NCBI GenBank assembly: GCA_905250125.1
Contig: CAJNOL010000709.1
Location: forward strand, 45,472-109,471
Direction: 5' to 3'
DNA: 64,000 nucleotides
DNA from: Rotaria sordida
Taxonomy: Eukaryota; Rotifera; Eurotatoria; Philodinida; Philodinidae
Shown in pieces: positions 10,991 to 24,400 of this stretch. How positions within the stretch are numbered: the stretch's first letter is position 1; every line of letters starts with the position of its first letter. The position numbers and the translations under genes were made by a program. The notes beneath the pieces were generated by a model that was given only the letters and a program-made list of their open reading frames with translations, was not told the origin of the DNA and searched no databases.

Positions 10991-13900
10991 AATAGAAGAA
11001 TGTGAATATGATAGGCAACACAAAGATCGAATGTTTGAAGAGTATACCAATTATCGATTGAACTTCTGAAGTATGTCTGAATGTTAGTCGGCGTTGATGC
11101 CGCCGCCGCCGTTCTTTTTGAGTATGTCTATAAAAGAGTTAAGAAAGAATGTAGTTTGATCGGAACAACAATAACTTTCACTTGACTGATTGTTTGATTG
11201 TAAGGAAATAAATGTAAGGAGAAAAGATTTTCTCACCTAGAAAGAAATTTTTAATAAGTATTACCTTCAATGAGGAAAAAACAATAAAGTATTTTCTTTT
11301 TGTACTCATCGGGTTAAATATATGAATTGAGAAGTAGAATAAAGTGAGAATACAATTTAATATCGGATGAGTATTTTTATTGATTGAGAATTGAAGAGAA
11401 AGAAAAATCTTTTTCTATTAGGTATAGTCGTTGATGGAAGGAAAAATTTTATATTGTGACAAAAGCAATTCTTTATCCAGATTTCCTTTTCCGAAGAAGC
11501 AATTTAAAAGTATACACGAGGACGAACAAATATTGGTTTTTTTACGAGCACAGACAGAGTGTATAGTACAAGAACTATAAACTTCGGGAGGGCCATCTCT
11601 CAATCTTCGGAAAGGCGGCATCTCTTTGGCTTCCATGCTGGATAAAATAGTGAGTAAAAGTAAAAGAAACGATTATTACACATGTTATTGTAGTTCAACA
11701 ATAGATAATAATTCAAGAAAAAAAAATCTCTGAGGACATTTGCTTAATATCATATATATATATACACATATAATCTTAATGAACATTAAAATATTCTTCC
11801 AAAATAAAAGGAACCGTCACTATCATGTTATTGTCAATTGTCTCTCAGAGAATATTTGAAGTATCAGTAAAGTACTTTCGTTGATAGTAATAAACATAAA
11901 AATACAATAATATATTTGATTACTCAAAATTGTTCAATGGTGTTGTAATACAAAAAAAAACAGAGCCAAGTATGTCAAGATTTTATGAAGTCTTTATTAT
12001 TTTATGTGGCCGTGATGATATAATTGAATCGATTTCTATGATTTTAACATTCAACCAGTTAATTTCTATTCTTGTTACATATCATACAACTAATCTCTAT
12101 TTCTAATTTAATGTTACTATTGTCTAATGATCATTATATATGTCTTTATTAGTAGAAATAAAGAGAATTGTTATTTAAAGCAAAAGGACAATGATACATG
12201 AAATATAACATCTCTATAGACCTGCTGTGACGAAGGTCTTCTTGACGATATTTCTCTTAATAATATGATTATGAAGAATTTACTAAAGTAAACAGATTAT
12301 CTATCCAGAAATGGATAGCCTTGCAAGATTTACATGAGAATAAGATAAAATAACATTTGATAATTTCTAATATGAAAATTCATTTCATTAATATCAAAAG
12401 ATAAAGTATATTGTCGTTTCTTTGTCACTATATTGTAATCAATTAATATCAATAATACCTATGATAACATATACACACTCTTCATCTTGTTTAAACTGAC
12501 ATCATCAAAGAATGATGAATAATATAAAAACAAGAGGACGATTATCTTTTTGTGTTATAAAAATATATGAGAACAACATGGTAAGAAAAAAAAATTGTGT
12601 GTGTGTGCTTTTTTTTATAGATTTTATTTTAACATCGGTGAAGGTGATATTTGCTAAAGTGTGCATAGGGGGTATCTAGATGATATGCACCTATATATAT
12701 ATATAGGTATATAATATATGGTATAGTACGCCATGGTGTGCATATTCTTAATTGTCTCGTTGTTCGCACTGATCTGCCAGATTTCATAATGTGTTCGTAG
12801 ACAAATGTAGGGAGTAGAATCCAGCTGTGCACTCGTCTGTGTCATTATGCAAAAGTTCCGTCATCATAGTTCCATCTCCATGTGGCCAGCACTAATCATG
12901 TACAGGCATTGATTTTCTTTTTTTTTTTTTTCTTCTCTCTTTTTCTTCTACAATGTCTTTCGTTTCTTTTTTCCTGCCCTTATTCATTACATAGGAATCG
13001 AGACAAGAACAGGATTCATTAGCGTGCTTGTCACAAGTAGACATTGCTTGCTGTTGTCCGATTATATTGTCGAGTAAGCAAAGTTCATCATCATTCATAG
13101 ATTTGAGAGTGCATGGTTCTAAAGCTTAATGAATTGTTTGTTACATAATGAAAACACTATTGCTACTGCTGCTACTGCTGTTGTTGTTATTGTTGTTTCT
13201 CTTGATGCCCTTTTTGATTTGACTATAATGATTGTGAGACTATGTTCAATATGTTACACGATGATGATGATGATGATGAAGCAGAGCTCATTAACTGCGT
13301 ATGCTACTATCCCATTGTGTATATCATATGCATATAGTCCTCCAAAACTTGACGACAACAACATGTGCAAATCATTCGCCACTTTCTTTCTTGCAAATGT
13401 ACATATACAAACGTTTGGAAATGATTGAAAGAGAATGAATAAATGAATGAATGAATGAATGAATAAAAAGTCGGTTCGTCTGATGATGTTTTATAATCCT
13501 TTGTTGCTCTAGGAGTATGTATCCACATCAGTTTTGAGTGATTGACAAAGAAAATGTTAGGGTTTTTTTTTGCTTCTTTTGTTCGCTCGCTTTGTGTTGC
13601 CATCCATCAAGGTTAAGTGTTATTATTAAAACAAAAAAGAAAAAAGGTAGAGTATATGTTTCCTGCATTTCTTTACTTTTTTTCTCATGGTAATCAATGA
13701 TGTTATAATCTTAGTTTGACTTTTGGTGTCAACGTGTTGTAATGAGCTTTTAGATAAGCGATAGCACTAGAATATAATAGAATGAGAAGGACATATGGTC
13801 ATATGTGCAAGATTGAAAGTTAATCGTTACGATATGCTCATTTTTTTTTTCGGTTTATACAAAGTAAATCATCATTTTTTTCTCCATTTTCTCGCTTTTG

Positions 13901-14423
13901 TTTGTTTATATTTGTTACACACGTTTGTTAGATAAACGACATGTGTATGCTTTTTTTTTCTTTTTTGTATGTATAAGAAAATGAATTCATTATTTGTATT
14001 GTTATTTCTATTACTGCTGCTGCTATTTCTGTTGTCACACAAGAATCACTTGAAGATTTTGACAGTCTTCCCCTGTTGAATAATTTTTCATTTTGTTTTC
14101 AAAAGAAATCGCATGGTCAAAGTGAAAAGAAGAGATGATGATCTATAATGAGAATGTAAGAGAAAAGAAAGGCGAAAGAAAGAAAGAACAAGAGAGCGAG
14201 AGAGAAAAAGATGATTGTCGAACAATTTTTTTTTCCTTTTTTTTTTCTTTTTTTTTTTTTTTTCTTCATGTATCATTCTTCCGTTATTCTTTTCTTTCAG
14301 ATTCTCTTCATCTAATCGTTTCAATACAAGAAACAATAAGTTTTGCATGAAATACAAGTCGACTAGTAAATTGATATGTTAGATTATCTAATTATATTTT
14401 CATTTTTTTTTTTTTCATTTTAG
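10991..14423. other. Intergenic / 5' region of the Shisa gene
   Basis: AT-rich, without a recognisable complete gene. It contains an isolated GC-rich patch at about 11088-11113, a self-complementary (TA)n string at about 12689-12709 and an (AATG)n repeat at about 13434-13464. Two short frames starting at 13148 (MKTLLLLL...) and 13981 (MNSLFVLLF...) encode leucine-rich stretches that look like signal peptides. Either could be the missing first exon of the Shisa gene, but both arise in CTG/TTG repeats with weak donors. Confidence 0.4.
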
Positions 14424-15192
14424 AATTATGAATCCTGAAGATCAACGTACAAGTTGTCCAGGTTTTTTGGATGAATATGGTGTATGGAATAATGGTTTTG
14501 AATGTCCACCATTAGCTGGACAAATTCATATTTGTTGTGGAACAGAATCTCGTCGATATTGTTGTACATTAGAAAATCTTCATAAAACATTTTCAAATTC
14601 ATTAAATCGTTTAGAACAAAATTCATATTCAACTATTGAAACATCATTATTTTTAACTGAAACAAAATCTTCAAATATTTTAACATTACCAATAATTTTA
14701 ACATGTATTCTTTTATTAATACTTATTTTCTTATTTATTTTATTAAGTTTATTTTTTTGGTATCGTTATCAAAAACATCATAATAAACAAAAACGAGAAG
14801 AAAATTTATCAACAAAAACAAATTTACTTATTGAACATTTTCCATTTTCACCTCCACATCATTTTTTTATGAATGAAAATAATTTACATAATAATACTAA
14901 TAATAATAATAATATTAATAAAATATCACATTTACATCAACAAACTAAAGATACATTAACAACAACAACAATAACACCATCAACAACAACAAGTACATCA
15001 TCAACATCAGGTCGTATACCATCTGATATTTATTTTAATGATTGGAAAGATTTTCTTATTGCTGGTGAACAACCAATGAATATGTATCCAACAATGTCAT
15101 CTCATAGTAATGAACTAAATAATGAACATCAATATCGTCATTCAAATTATTTATATCATGGTAAACGTCAACAACATGATGCTATTGTCTAA
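14424..15192 (+). CDS. Shisa-family single-pass membrane protein, main exon
   Basis: Shisa proteins are type I membrane proteins that modulate receptor trafficking (Frizzled, FGF and AMPA receptors in vertebrates). Counting from the ATG at 14428, the Shisa cysteine-rich ectodomain is at residues 10-46, with C10, C26, C36, C37, C45 and C46 in the typical pattern (SCPGFLDEYGVWNNGF, HICCGT, RRYCC). A hydrophobic span is at about 85-111, followed by a basic stop-transfer (WYRYQKHH) and a cytoplasmic tail of about 140 aa rich in Asn, Thr, His and Ser; total 254 aa. A strong acceptor (poly-T..cattttag) ends at 14423, four bases before the ATG, and no signal peptide is encoded after it. A Shisa protein needs one, so this is very probably the last exon, entered in phase 2. 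Which Shisa subfamily it belongs to is not clear. Confidence 0.75.
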
Positions 15193-18100
15193 AACAATAT
15201 ACATATATATATATTTTTACTTTTGTTTTCTTTTTTTTTTTTTTTATATATGTTCGTCTAATCTTTTTGCACGCGTGTGTAACACGACATTCGATCCGTA
15301 CACATTTTTTTTGTTTTTTTGCTTGATGATATTCATAAAAAATAATAACAAAAAGATGATGTCAAAGGATAGAATGATCAATTATTATTATTTTTTTTTG
15401 TATGTCAGTTGTCAATGTGAAATTTGAGTTGAGTTGGGTGTTGTATAGTAAATATATGCATATATTTGACGACGATAGACAAACATCTTGGTGAAGCGCG
15501 CATGTTATTCGCTTACTGAATGTATTGATGGTAAAGAGCGAAAATCAATAGATCAGTAGTATTGTCTCGATTAGAAAGGTCAATTGCATATATAAGTCCT
15601 CCGTTCGTTGGTCAGTCATCTCAATGACAATAACAACATTTTCTTTTTTTTTTTTGTTTGACTACTTAGGATTTATTAATAATGTGTATAGACAGAGAAC
15701 AAAGAGAAAGAACAATGAATCGATTAAATATATCTTGATAATATTTTGGAAAATAAAAAGAACTACATGTGTAATACTCTTTGTTCTTTTGATTTAAATT
15801 AAAGGTAGAATTATTTCTATCTTTCTTTCTTTCTTTCTTTTTTTTTTTAAATGTTTCTTTTGTTAAATTAAAATTTTTAATGGCACATTGACAAGTATGA
15901 GGTGAGGTATAATAATATATTGTGAGTTAGGTTTACTTCAATGTCAAATCTATTTGCATATTGTCAATCATAATTCTCTTATTTCTGTTCGATTATGATT
16001 GACTTGTCCTTGGCATCTATTCACTATCATTTCAATGGATCATTTCAAATGTGTTTGTACATTTAATGACATATGCCTTGCAACTCTTGATGATTATAGT
16101 AGTTACTCATTGATCAAAGACAAGACTATTGATTGATTATTAATCTTTTCGAAGTTCTATCTTTCATGTATAAATGTCGATGAGAAAAAAGGCGAGATGA
16201 TTATATCAAATAATCTTTGAGAAAAAAAAAATAAATTTTTCTTCTTGAAAACCAGCTGTCTCATCAATTAACTCGTCCATCTCAAGGTTGATGTATAGAG
16301 TTCCAAATATAACTCGAAAGCATATATATATATTTAGTTGACCATTTTCATTATTCTTAACGAATGTGTACATACGTGCATGATTAATGTATATATACTG
16401 TTGTCACTAAATGGGCTCCACATATATGTATACATACATTCCAAAATCGAACAATTCATATGAAGAATTGCTAGTCTGGTGAAACATTGTGTGACAATAA
16501 AAAAAAAAAAATCTATAGCAAAGTGGTATTGATAAATGGTAACCATGCATGTCATGTATATATATATATGTATAAATGTGCATATGTTGATGTCTTGTTG
16601 TTTATACTGTCAGTTCTATATTTGGAAAAGTTGTATAATCAAATGGTCAGATCACGAGAAAGACAAAAATGAAGATGATGATTAAATAGAATAAGTCATT
16701 CGCACGTGAACAATGTATTGAACAAAGATATTTCTCTTAACATTTGATTTGATTGATCATTGATTATGTCTACGTGCCAATCGTTTGATTTGATCAACTA
16801 CATGTACATATAATAAGACTCGCAAGAGATTCATCATGTTTTATTTTACTTTTGTTTATATGATTGAAGTTTAATGATAATTCATCTTTATCATCATGCT
16901 GTGAGATATATGTGAATAAAATTTTTACATACATCAAATCGTTTTTTTTGTTTTTTGTGTTTATTTAGGTATGACGATTCTTAGTTAACTAATGATGAGA
17001 TGATTTCATCAATTGAGAATTATTTGTTTTCATATTACAAAAAAAAAAATCTGGAATTGATTTCTGATTATCGACTCTGATCTTTTAAATACCATCATAA
17101 ATATAAAATGACATTCTCGTCTTTTTTTTTTTTTTTTTTTTATGTAAAAAGTTAATGAATCGCGAAGAACATTATGGGCGGAGAGAAGCACATCGAAATG
17201 TTGCTTTTGTTATTGTTAGAATAGATCGTTCTCTTTTTCTTTTAGTGTGCCAATAAGTTTTGATTGTGTGCAAATGATGTGACATTCTCTTTTATATAAA
17301 AGACAATGTGAAAACACTAACAAATAAGGTATATGATCATCTTGCATAAAGTCATCAAAACATTGATAAATAAAGTTCAATAATAAGAACAGTCATAGAT
17401 GACATATCAAGGGACGATAATGATCCTTCTCTTGTTGATATTAGGTTTTTTTTCTTTAGTCTTTCTAGTATATATTTCAATGAAAATTGAGAATTGTACT
17501 ACGATCATATATTTTGAATATTAATCAATATCTAAGAATGTAAAAATCTTTTGGGAATATGTTTCTGTTTGTATATACTAAAAGACATAATTATCAAACA
17601 AAAAGCATAAATGTATATGTCATACACATATGTTCGAATGATTGATGCCAATGTTGTTAGTACATAGATTTCTAAGAATAAGAAGTATGATATATTCTAT
17701 TGACAAAAACTTGGAATATTTCTTTTTATTCATAGAAATTTTATTAGGAATTTGTCGATGAAAAAACAAAAGAAGATTTTTGATTAATGATATTGTGCAA
17801 GAAATATAAAGTCTCAATAAACAATTGTCATCTATATAATGTATAGTATCGTTGAATTTGCTATCAAACAAGAATGGTATGTTATTGTAAATTAATTATT
17901 TCGAAGTATTCGATTGAAAAATTTCTTTAATAGGGCAATTTCAAATCGATTTCAAATGATTGTCGATATTTGGAAAACCAATAATGTCTTTCTATTGATT
18001 TGGCCTAGGAATAATGTATGAATTTTAATATTTTTATAAGATAATAGAAACGTAATTAACAATGTAAAATTATAATTTGTTAATCAGTAATATGAAATAC

Positions 18101-19139
18101 AAAGATTTTTAAAAAATTCTATATTCTCAACTATTAGAGTAAAATTTGGTGTAATGATTTATTTGAATTATATCTATTAAGACAACATACAAACTTCCGG
18201 ATATTAACGGATGATTGAGAAGTTTTTAGACAAGATATTTGTCCACGTTTGATCAGCTAGAAAGTATCAAAAGCTATGAGTTAGGACTAGAATTTTTTGC
18301 TTTTTTCAAATATAGTCTTAGAAATTTAGTAGTGAAATAATATTTGAAAAGCTCAAAAAATTATTTCGGACGGAAAATTTTTATATTTTCACTATTGCGA
18401 TTCGAAACTAAAATTCAAGACTTTTATTTATATATCAGCTTGTAGATTAGAAGTTACTCTACAAAATGCATTATTTGACGTTTGTTTTTTTTTTTCGACG
18501 AGGCATATCAATTTTCGTTTTTCCTAAATATTCATTTTTGAAAAATTGACAACCGTTGTACGTTGAATTGGAATATCGAGCTTTGTAAGAAAAATATGAA
18601 CAGATACGTGCTAGAATCTACACGAAACAAAATGTTGTTTAAAAATAAATTCTATAGTGATTATTTTTCTTGATTTACTTGTGAACTAATACTTCGACAA
18701 TGACATCGAAGTAAAAATCGTATTTTTTGGCTGCATTCTCCTGTCTAGAAATGTCTGATTGTCAATAACACCTTTCCAAATGAACATTCAAGTTCCAGTA
18801 TTTGTTTTTGAAAGAGCATAATTATTTAAATATATTATCTTTTTTTGTATTAAATAAGTAATATATCTTTTATATAGGTAATTTATGCGTAAATCATACT
18901 TTGTAAAAGTTGGAAAAGCTGTTCTTTTGAAAATACTGCTTAAAACCAAATTAACTTGAAAATTTTGCGAAAAAATGCTTAAAAAAACGACAAAAGAGTA
19001 TAGAGCATTTTTTCATTGTCAAAATATATTCGTTCTCGAGTCAATATATTTGAAAGCTTATTTCAAATGAAAAAAATGGTCTTTTTGGACAACCATTTTT
19101 CACTTTATTTCATTAGCTAACCATGCAGAGTCATATTAT
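15193..19139. other. Gene-free intergenic region
   Basis: About 4 kb of AT-rich sequence between the Shisa gene and the foldback element at 19140. It contains short hairpins, for example GTCAATCATAA with its complement at about 15962-16003, and many homopolymers. No open frame with family resemblance was found on either strand. Confidence 0.5.
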
Positions 19140-19865
19140 ATCGAAATCTTAATAACATCCTCATTTTCCGTAACATGGCTTAAAATACGATTTTTTTTTA
19201 TAAAAGACCATAAAATTTTGCATAAAAAATTGATTCGCATAATTCAAAATGATTATATTCTGGAGAAATGTGATATAGTAAATTTTGTTGATGAATGTGT
19301 GCTCTATAAAGTCGTATAGTCGGTTTCTAAGATACAGTTGAATAGAATAAATAAATCTTGATAGAATATTGTCGGTGATACTTGTTATAAAAACAGCAGA
19401 CGTCATATTTTTTGTTAGTTTTGAAATTTCATTTATTTCAACTAATAATTACCTCGAGTGCCTGTTGAAGCGGAAAAATACAAATGGTCCATTTCAAAAC
19501 GCTTCTGATTTTATTATAATAGGTCTTGATTCGAGTTTCATGATGGATATGTTTTTTTTTTCCTGTATAGAAGAATCTTCAATTTAACTCGTCCTCTATG
19601 TATTTTTCATAAACTATCAAGAAATATGACCACTCTTATTTTTACAACGAATATCATCAACAATATTCTATCGAGATTTATTCATGCTATTCATCTACGA
19701 AATTTACGATGTTGCATTGATCCAGAATATAGTCATTTTGAATTATGTGAATATAACTTTTTATACATATTTTGTAGTCTTTTATCAGAAAAAAAATCTC
19801 ATTTTAGCTATGTCACAGTGTATAGAATAAAACTGTAACACTAGTTTCTTAATGAAATCTCGAAA
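19140..19865. mobile_element. Foldback element A (long inverted repeat)
   Basis: The left arm (about 19140-19400) returns as its diverged reverse complement at about 19620-19865. Matching blocks include ataattcaaaatgattatat against ataattcaaaatgactatat, and gatagaatattgt in both arms. The spacer is about 200 bp. No transposase frame is present; the open frames over the arms (19161-19406 minus and 19626-19838 plus) are shadows of the repeat. It is best read as an old non-autonomous foldback or MITE-like copy. Ends and target duplication are not resolved. Confidence 0.65.
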
Positions 19866-21408
19866 AATTGTTTTAGAAAAATGATCAACAGAAAAAGCTC
19901 TTGAAAATTTGATAGAAAGCAAAAATTTTCTCATTACAATGTGTTTTTTTTTACAGTTGATTACCCATAGAAGTACTCTATTAAAACGAAACATAACTTT
20001 TGCCTAGGTTGATGTTCTTCAATTCTCAATATACTGTGTTAAGTGAGCCTTAAATATCACGTCTTGTTTAAATAGCTTTTATACTAGGTTAATGTCAAAG
20101 AATAGTTAATCTATAAATGATAAACTGAATATATCGATTCCTAGAGACATCTCATAAAAATAAGGATTTTTCTATTAACAGAGAAAAAACAATTGTATTG
20201 TATTTTTAATGATTTAGATCATTTTAATACTTATTTAAAGAATAATTATATTTAATTTCATCCGAAAACTCGTCATTTTCAAATCAAAATGATCACAATT
20301 AGTGTTCTTCAATCCGATCGGGTATCAAATATCCGACTCGGCAATTAATGAGATCTTAGCATTTCAATATATTTTTACTTTTTCATACTACTATCTATAT
20401 AAAAGCATAGGAATGAAAACCTGAGTAATTTATTGTATTCATTTTTAATGAAAATTCATCTACAAATGATGATGAACCATACGACAAAGTTATTGAATAC
20501 ATGGATAAGAAAACGAATTCATCAAAAAAAAGATGAACATGTATTATTGTGATGGAAAAAGACGTAGACTTAGTGAAATTGATCAGATTTTAGAAACAAA
20601 AGAAAGACACCAAGTGAATCTTGAATCGATTTGCTTTTTTGTGAAATTTGAGATGATCTCTTTATTTTTGTTCGTTATTTATGAAAGAAACTAAATAGTA
20701 TACTTTTTTATATAAAATAAAAATTTTGAAAATCGTACTATGACTATGAAACTATCTGCTAGATATCGGTTAGTACTCGAGCCCAGGTCCGCTTGTCAAA
20801 AGTCATACCCGTGCAGGACACTAATCGCAATAATCTTAAGATTTAGCGTAAGTTTGTTTCTTTGAGAATAGAAAGTTCGAATTTAGCTAGAAGCTCGTCG
20901 TTGCAAAGAATTACAAAATTTAATTCTGTATCGAAAATTAAAAGTAAAAACACATATAATAAATGTATAGAATAAGTATTGATAGTTTTTTTTTAATCAA
21001 TGAAATTAAACTTAAAAATATATATGAGACTATTTCGAATCAATGAGAAATTTTTTCTCTTCACTATTTGTTCTTCCCTTATTTCATTATTTAACACATT
21101 ATAGAAAAAGAAAATACTTTATACAAAAAAAAAAAGAAATGTATTATCGAGGGTGCAATGAATTAAGAGAAAGGAAAATAAAACGAAAATTGCAAATGGC
21201 ACGAAAGGAAAAAAAGAACACAAGCAAAATAGATAAATAAAATGGAATAACTGCTCAATTAAATGATTAACACCGATTTAATTGCTGTTTTAATTAATAA
21301 TAGATTCACAGTATATATATATATATGTAAGTATGTGACAACTTATTTGACTAGATCGTATGGTTATTTTTGTGAGTTATTATGTTCCTTGTTTTTTTAT
21401 TCTTTTGC
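19866..21408. other. Intergenic region downstream of the PKD gene
   Basis: AT-rich with no gene recognised. A short less AT-rich patch at about 20765-20830 has a vague tRNA-like look (CTCGAGCCC), but no acceptor stem or anticodon loop can be drawn. The 3' end of the minus-strand kinase gene is at the right edge. Confidence 0.45.
21396..21401 (-). terminator. Poly(A) signal of the PKD gene
   Basis: AATAAA on the minus strand (TTTATT on plus) lies 8 bases beyond the stop codon of the protein kinase D gene. The very short distance makes it uncertain as the signal actually used. Confidence 0.35.
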
Positions 21409-24400
21409 TTAATTACTGTCGCTTTCTTCAATAGTTGGTGCTGGAACATTTGTATTTGAATCAGTTTCTTCAAAAAATAATGTTAACCATTTTTTTTCTA
21501 AACATTCTTCAAGTTGTTTACATGATTTAAGTAAATTTTGTGATTTTTGAAACCAATCATGATAAATAACACCAGCTGAATGCATACGATGACCAGCATC
21601 CGGCACTAATAAACGATAACGTAATAAATCTTTTACTTCATCTGTTATTTCTTTAAATAAATCATCTTGAAATAATTTTGGAATATTTTCCAATTGTGGT
21701 AATATATCAACTTCTTCATGAAATGGAAAATAACCTGTTAAACTTACAAATATAATTACACCAATTGCCCACATACTATAAATATAAATCAATTGAATAT
21801 TTATTTTAATTAATTATTTAAATACATACTCGACTGTTTTATTATAACCACGAGCAGTTCGCCATTGATCATGAGATACTTCTGGTGGTAGATAAGCAGT
21901 TGTACCTACTTTTGTATAACGTAATGAATGTTCATGAATAGTTCGTGCATAACCAAAATCACCTATGATAAATAAATTTAATTGAAAAATATTTTCTTTT
22001 TAGAAATTTTTAAAAGATAAAACTATTATTTTAATTAATCGAAAAAAAAGCTTATCAGATCAAATGAACACACAATATCTATCCATATGAATAATTAAAA
22101 CTACATCTATCTCTATAATCTATAGTTCATTTAAAGAAAAAAAAACTTTCAAAGCAGACTAATAAAAATTATTTATTTGCTAAATTCTAACTTTTTTTTT
22201 TTAATAAAAGGATATCTAAGTCAACTTCCCGAATAGTTATATTAAAGTGATAAAAAAAAGAAAAACACGTTGCTGATAATATTTCATATATATACAAATA
22301 TACATACCAACTTTTAAATGTACTACATCATCAGGAAATATATTAATTAAAACATTATCAGGTTTTAAATCACAGTGTCTATAAAAATCATCAAAAAAAA
22401 AAAAAAAAGATATGATTAATTTATATGAGAAAATAAGATTTCTTACGCTATATTTTTAAAATGTAAATATCGTATAGCTGCTACTAATTGAAATGCAAGA
22501 AAACGTGTAACATCTTCATTGAGACGAGCTTTTGGATTTGTATTTGAAAGAATAAAATTTAACATATCGGTATCTAATCGTTCAGTAACAAGAAATATAT
22601 GTTGTTCAAAATCAAAAATGCCTTCAAATTTGAGAATACCTATGAAAATAAAGAAAAAAAAAATTTTCATTTACAAAAAAAAACAATAACAACAACAAAC
22701 CAGGATGATTCAATTGAAATAAATAAGCAGCTTCTTGTTCAATATTTTCTCGATCTTTTTGTGAACATTCGGCTGTTTGAATTTTTTTAATTGCAACACG
22801 TACACCATTACGACGCATTGTACCACCAAATACCATACCAAAACGACCCATACCAAGAATTTCTTTTTCATTCATATCATATAAATCAGCAAAATCTTTC
22901 GAATCATTTTCTGGTCCACGAACCATTTTAAATGATGAACGCATTCGACGATCATTTTTTGATTGAACAGCTTCATTGATTGTATCAAGAAGAAGACAAG
23001 CTAATTTTTGATAGATAGCTACTAATAATGGTGGTGCAACTGATTTGTTATCTGATGTACCATTTGTTATTATACTAGGTGATGATTGTGATCGACAAGC
23101 TAAAACAAAAAAAACACAATGTGTCCTAAAAATAAAATTAAAGAATTGATTAAATTATTAAACAATAAGAACACAATAGTAATCAAATGTATGAGGGGGG
23201 AAAACATAAAATGATTCTTTAGGGAACATATTCGTACATGCATTTGATAATAGATGTTTATTTGTTAATCGTGGTGTTGATCCATATTTTTCTAAGAATA
23301 AAATGTACTTAGGATTATCCAAAAGTAGTGACGGAGGTTCTTTTTTTTCTTATAAAAAGCTTGAAAAAATTTTCTTTTTTTATGAATAGATAGAGCGTCT
23401 TTCGCTCTATCTTTCTATGTTATTTAACCACTATTAAACTAATATCATAATAATAAAATTTCGATAAGAGCTATTTTTGTTGAAAATCAACTGGTAACAT
23501 TTAGTTCATAATGGGTGTGGTATTTTTGCATTCCACTTTATTATCACATAATATGTTATATTGAAAAAACGAAATATACCAGAAGATGCAGCGTGAAAAG
23601 CTCTATAATTTATAAAGTACCGCTTATTTTATAGTTGTACTTTTTGTTCTAAAAATGGACAAAACTCTGAGCTGTCAAATTTCAACGTTGCGAAAACAAG
23701 ATTGTTTTTTTGGTAAAAAATGAATTCCGTTTTTCCTATCTCATCTTTTTATTACTTGATATGTTTTATTTTAAAAAGCAAAATACACTCCAAGATGCAG
23801 CGTGAAGAGCTCCACAATTTACAAAGAACAACTATACAAAGATAAGATAGAAAAAGACCAAATTCGTTTTTTTACCAAAAAAAGGTCTCGTTTTCGTCAC
23901 GTCGAAACTTGGTAACTCAGAGTTTTGTCCATTTTTAGAACAAAAAGTACAACTATAAAATAAGCGGTACTTTATAAATTATAGAGCTTTTCACGCTGCA
24001 TCTTCTGGTATATTTTGTTTTTTTTAATACAACGTATGGAGTGATAATAAAATGAAATACAAAAGTGTCCCATTTTTTATATCACACTCATTATGATCTA
24101 AATGTTACCAGCTGGTTTTCAACAAAAATAGCTCTTATCGAAATTTTATTATTATGATATTAGTTTAATAGTGGTCAAATAGCATAGAAAGATAGAGCGA
24201 AAGACGCTCTATCTATTCATAAAAAAAGAAAATTTTTTCAAGTTTTCTATAAGAAAAAAAGAACCTCCGTCACTACTTTTGGATAACCCTAAGTATATAA
24301 ACTCAATTTTTTTTGTCATTATTAAAAAAGTTTTGTAAAAACAAAAAATTTCGTTAAATGAACATTTTTCCACACCATTGATCCTTCCTAATCATGTCTT

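Noticed and set aside
12541-12590. ATG AGA ACA ACA TG followed by gtaaga as a Shisa first exon
   Set aside because: The phase fits, but joining to the Shisa acceptor makes a TGA stop at the junction, and it encodes no signal peptide.
19161-19838. Open frames over foldback element A on both strands
   Set aside because: They mirror each other because they lie in inverted arms; no transposase motif.
20765-20830. tRNA-like or tRNA-derived SINE-like patch
   Set aside because: CTCGAGCCC is only weakly like a B box. No acceptor stem, anticodon arm or A box could be drawn on either strand.
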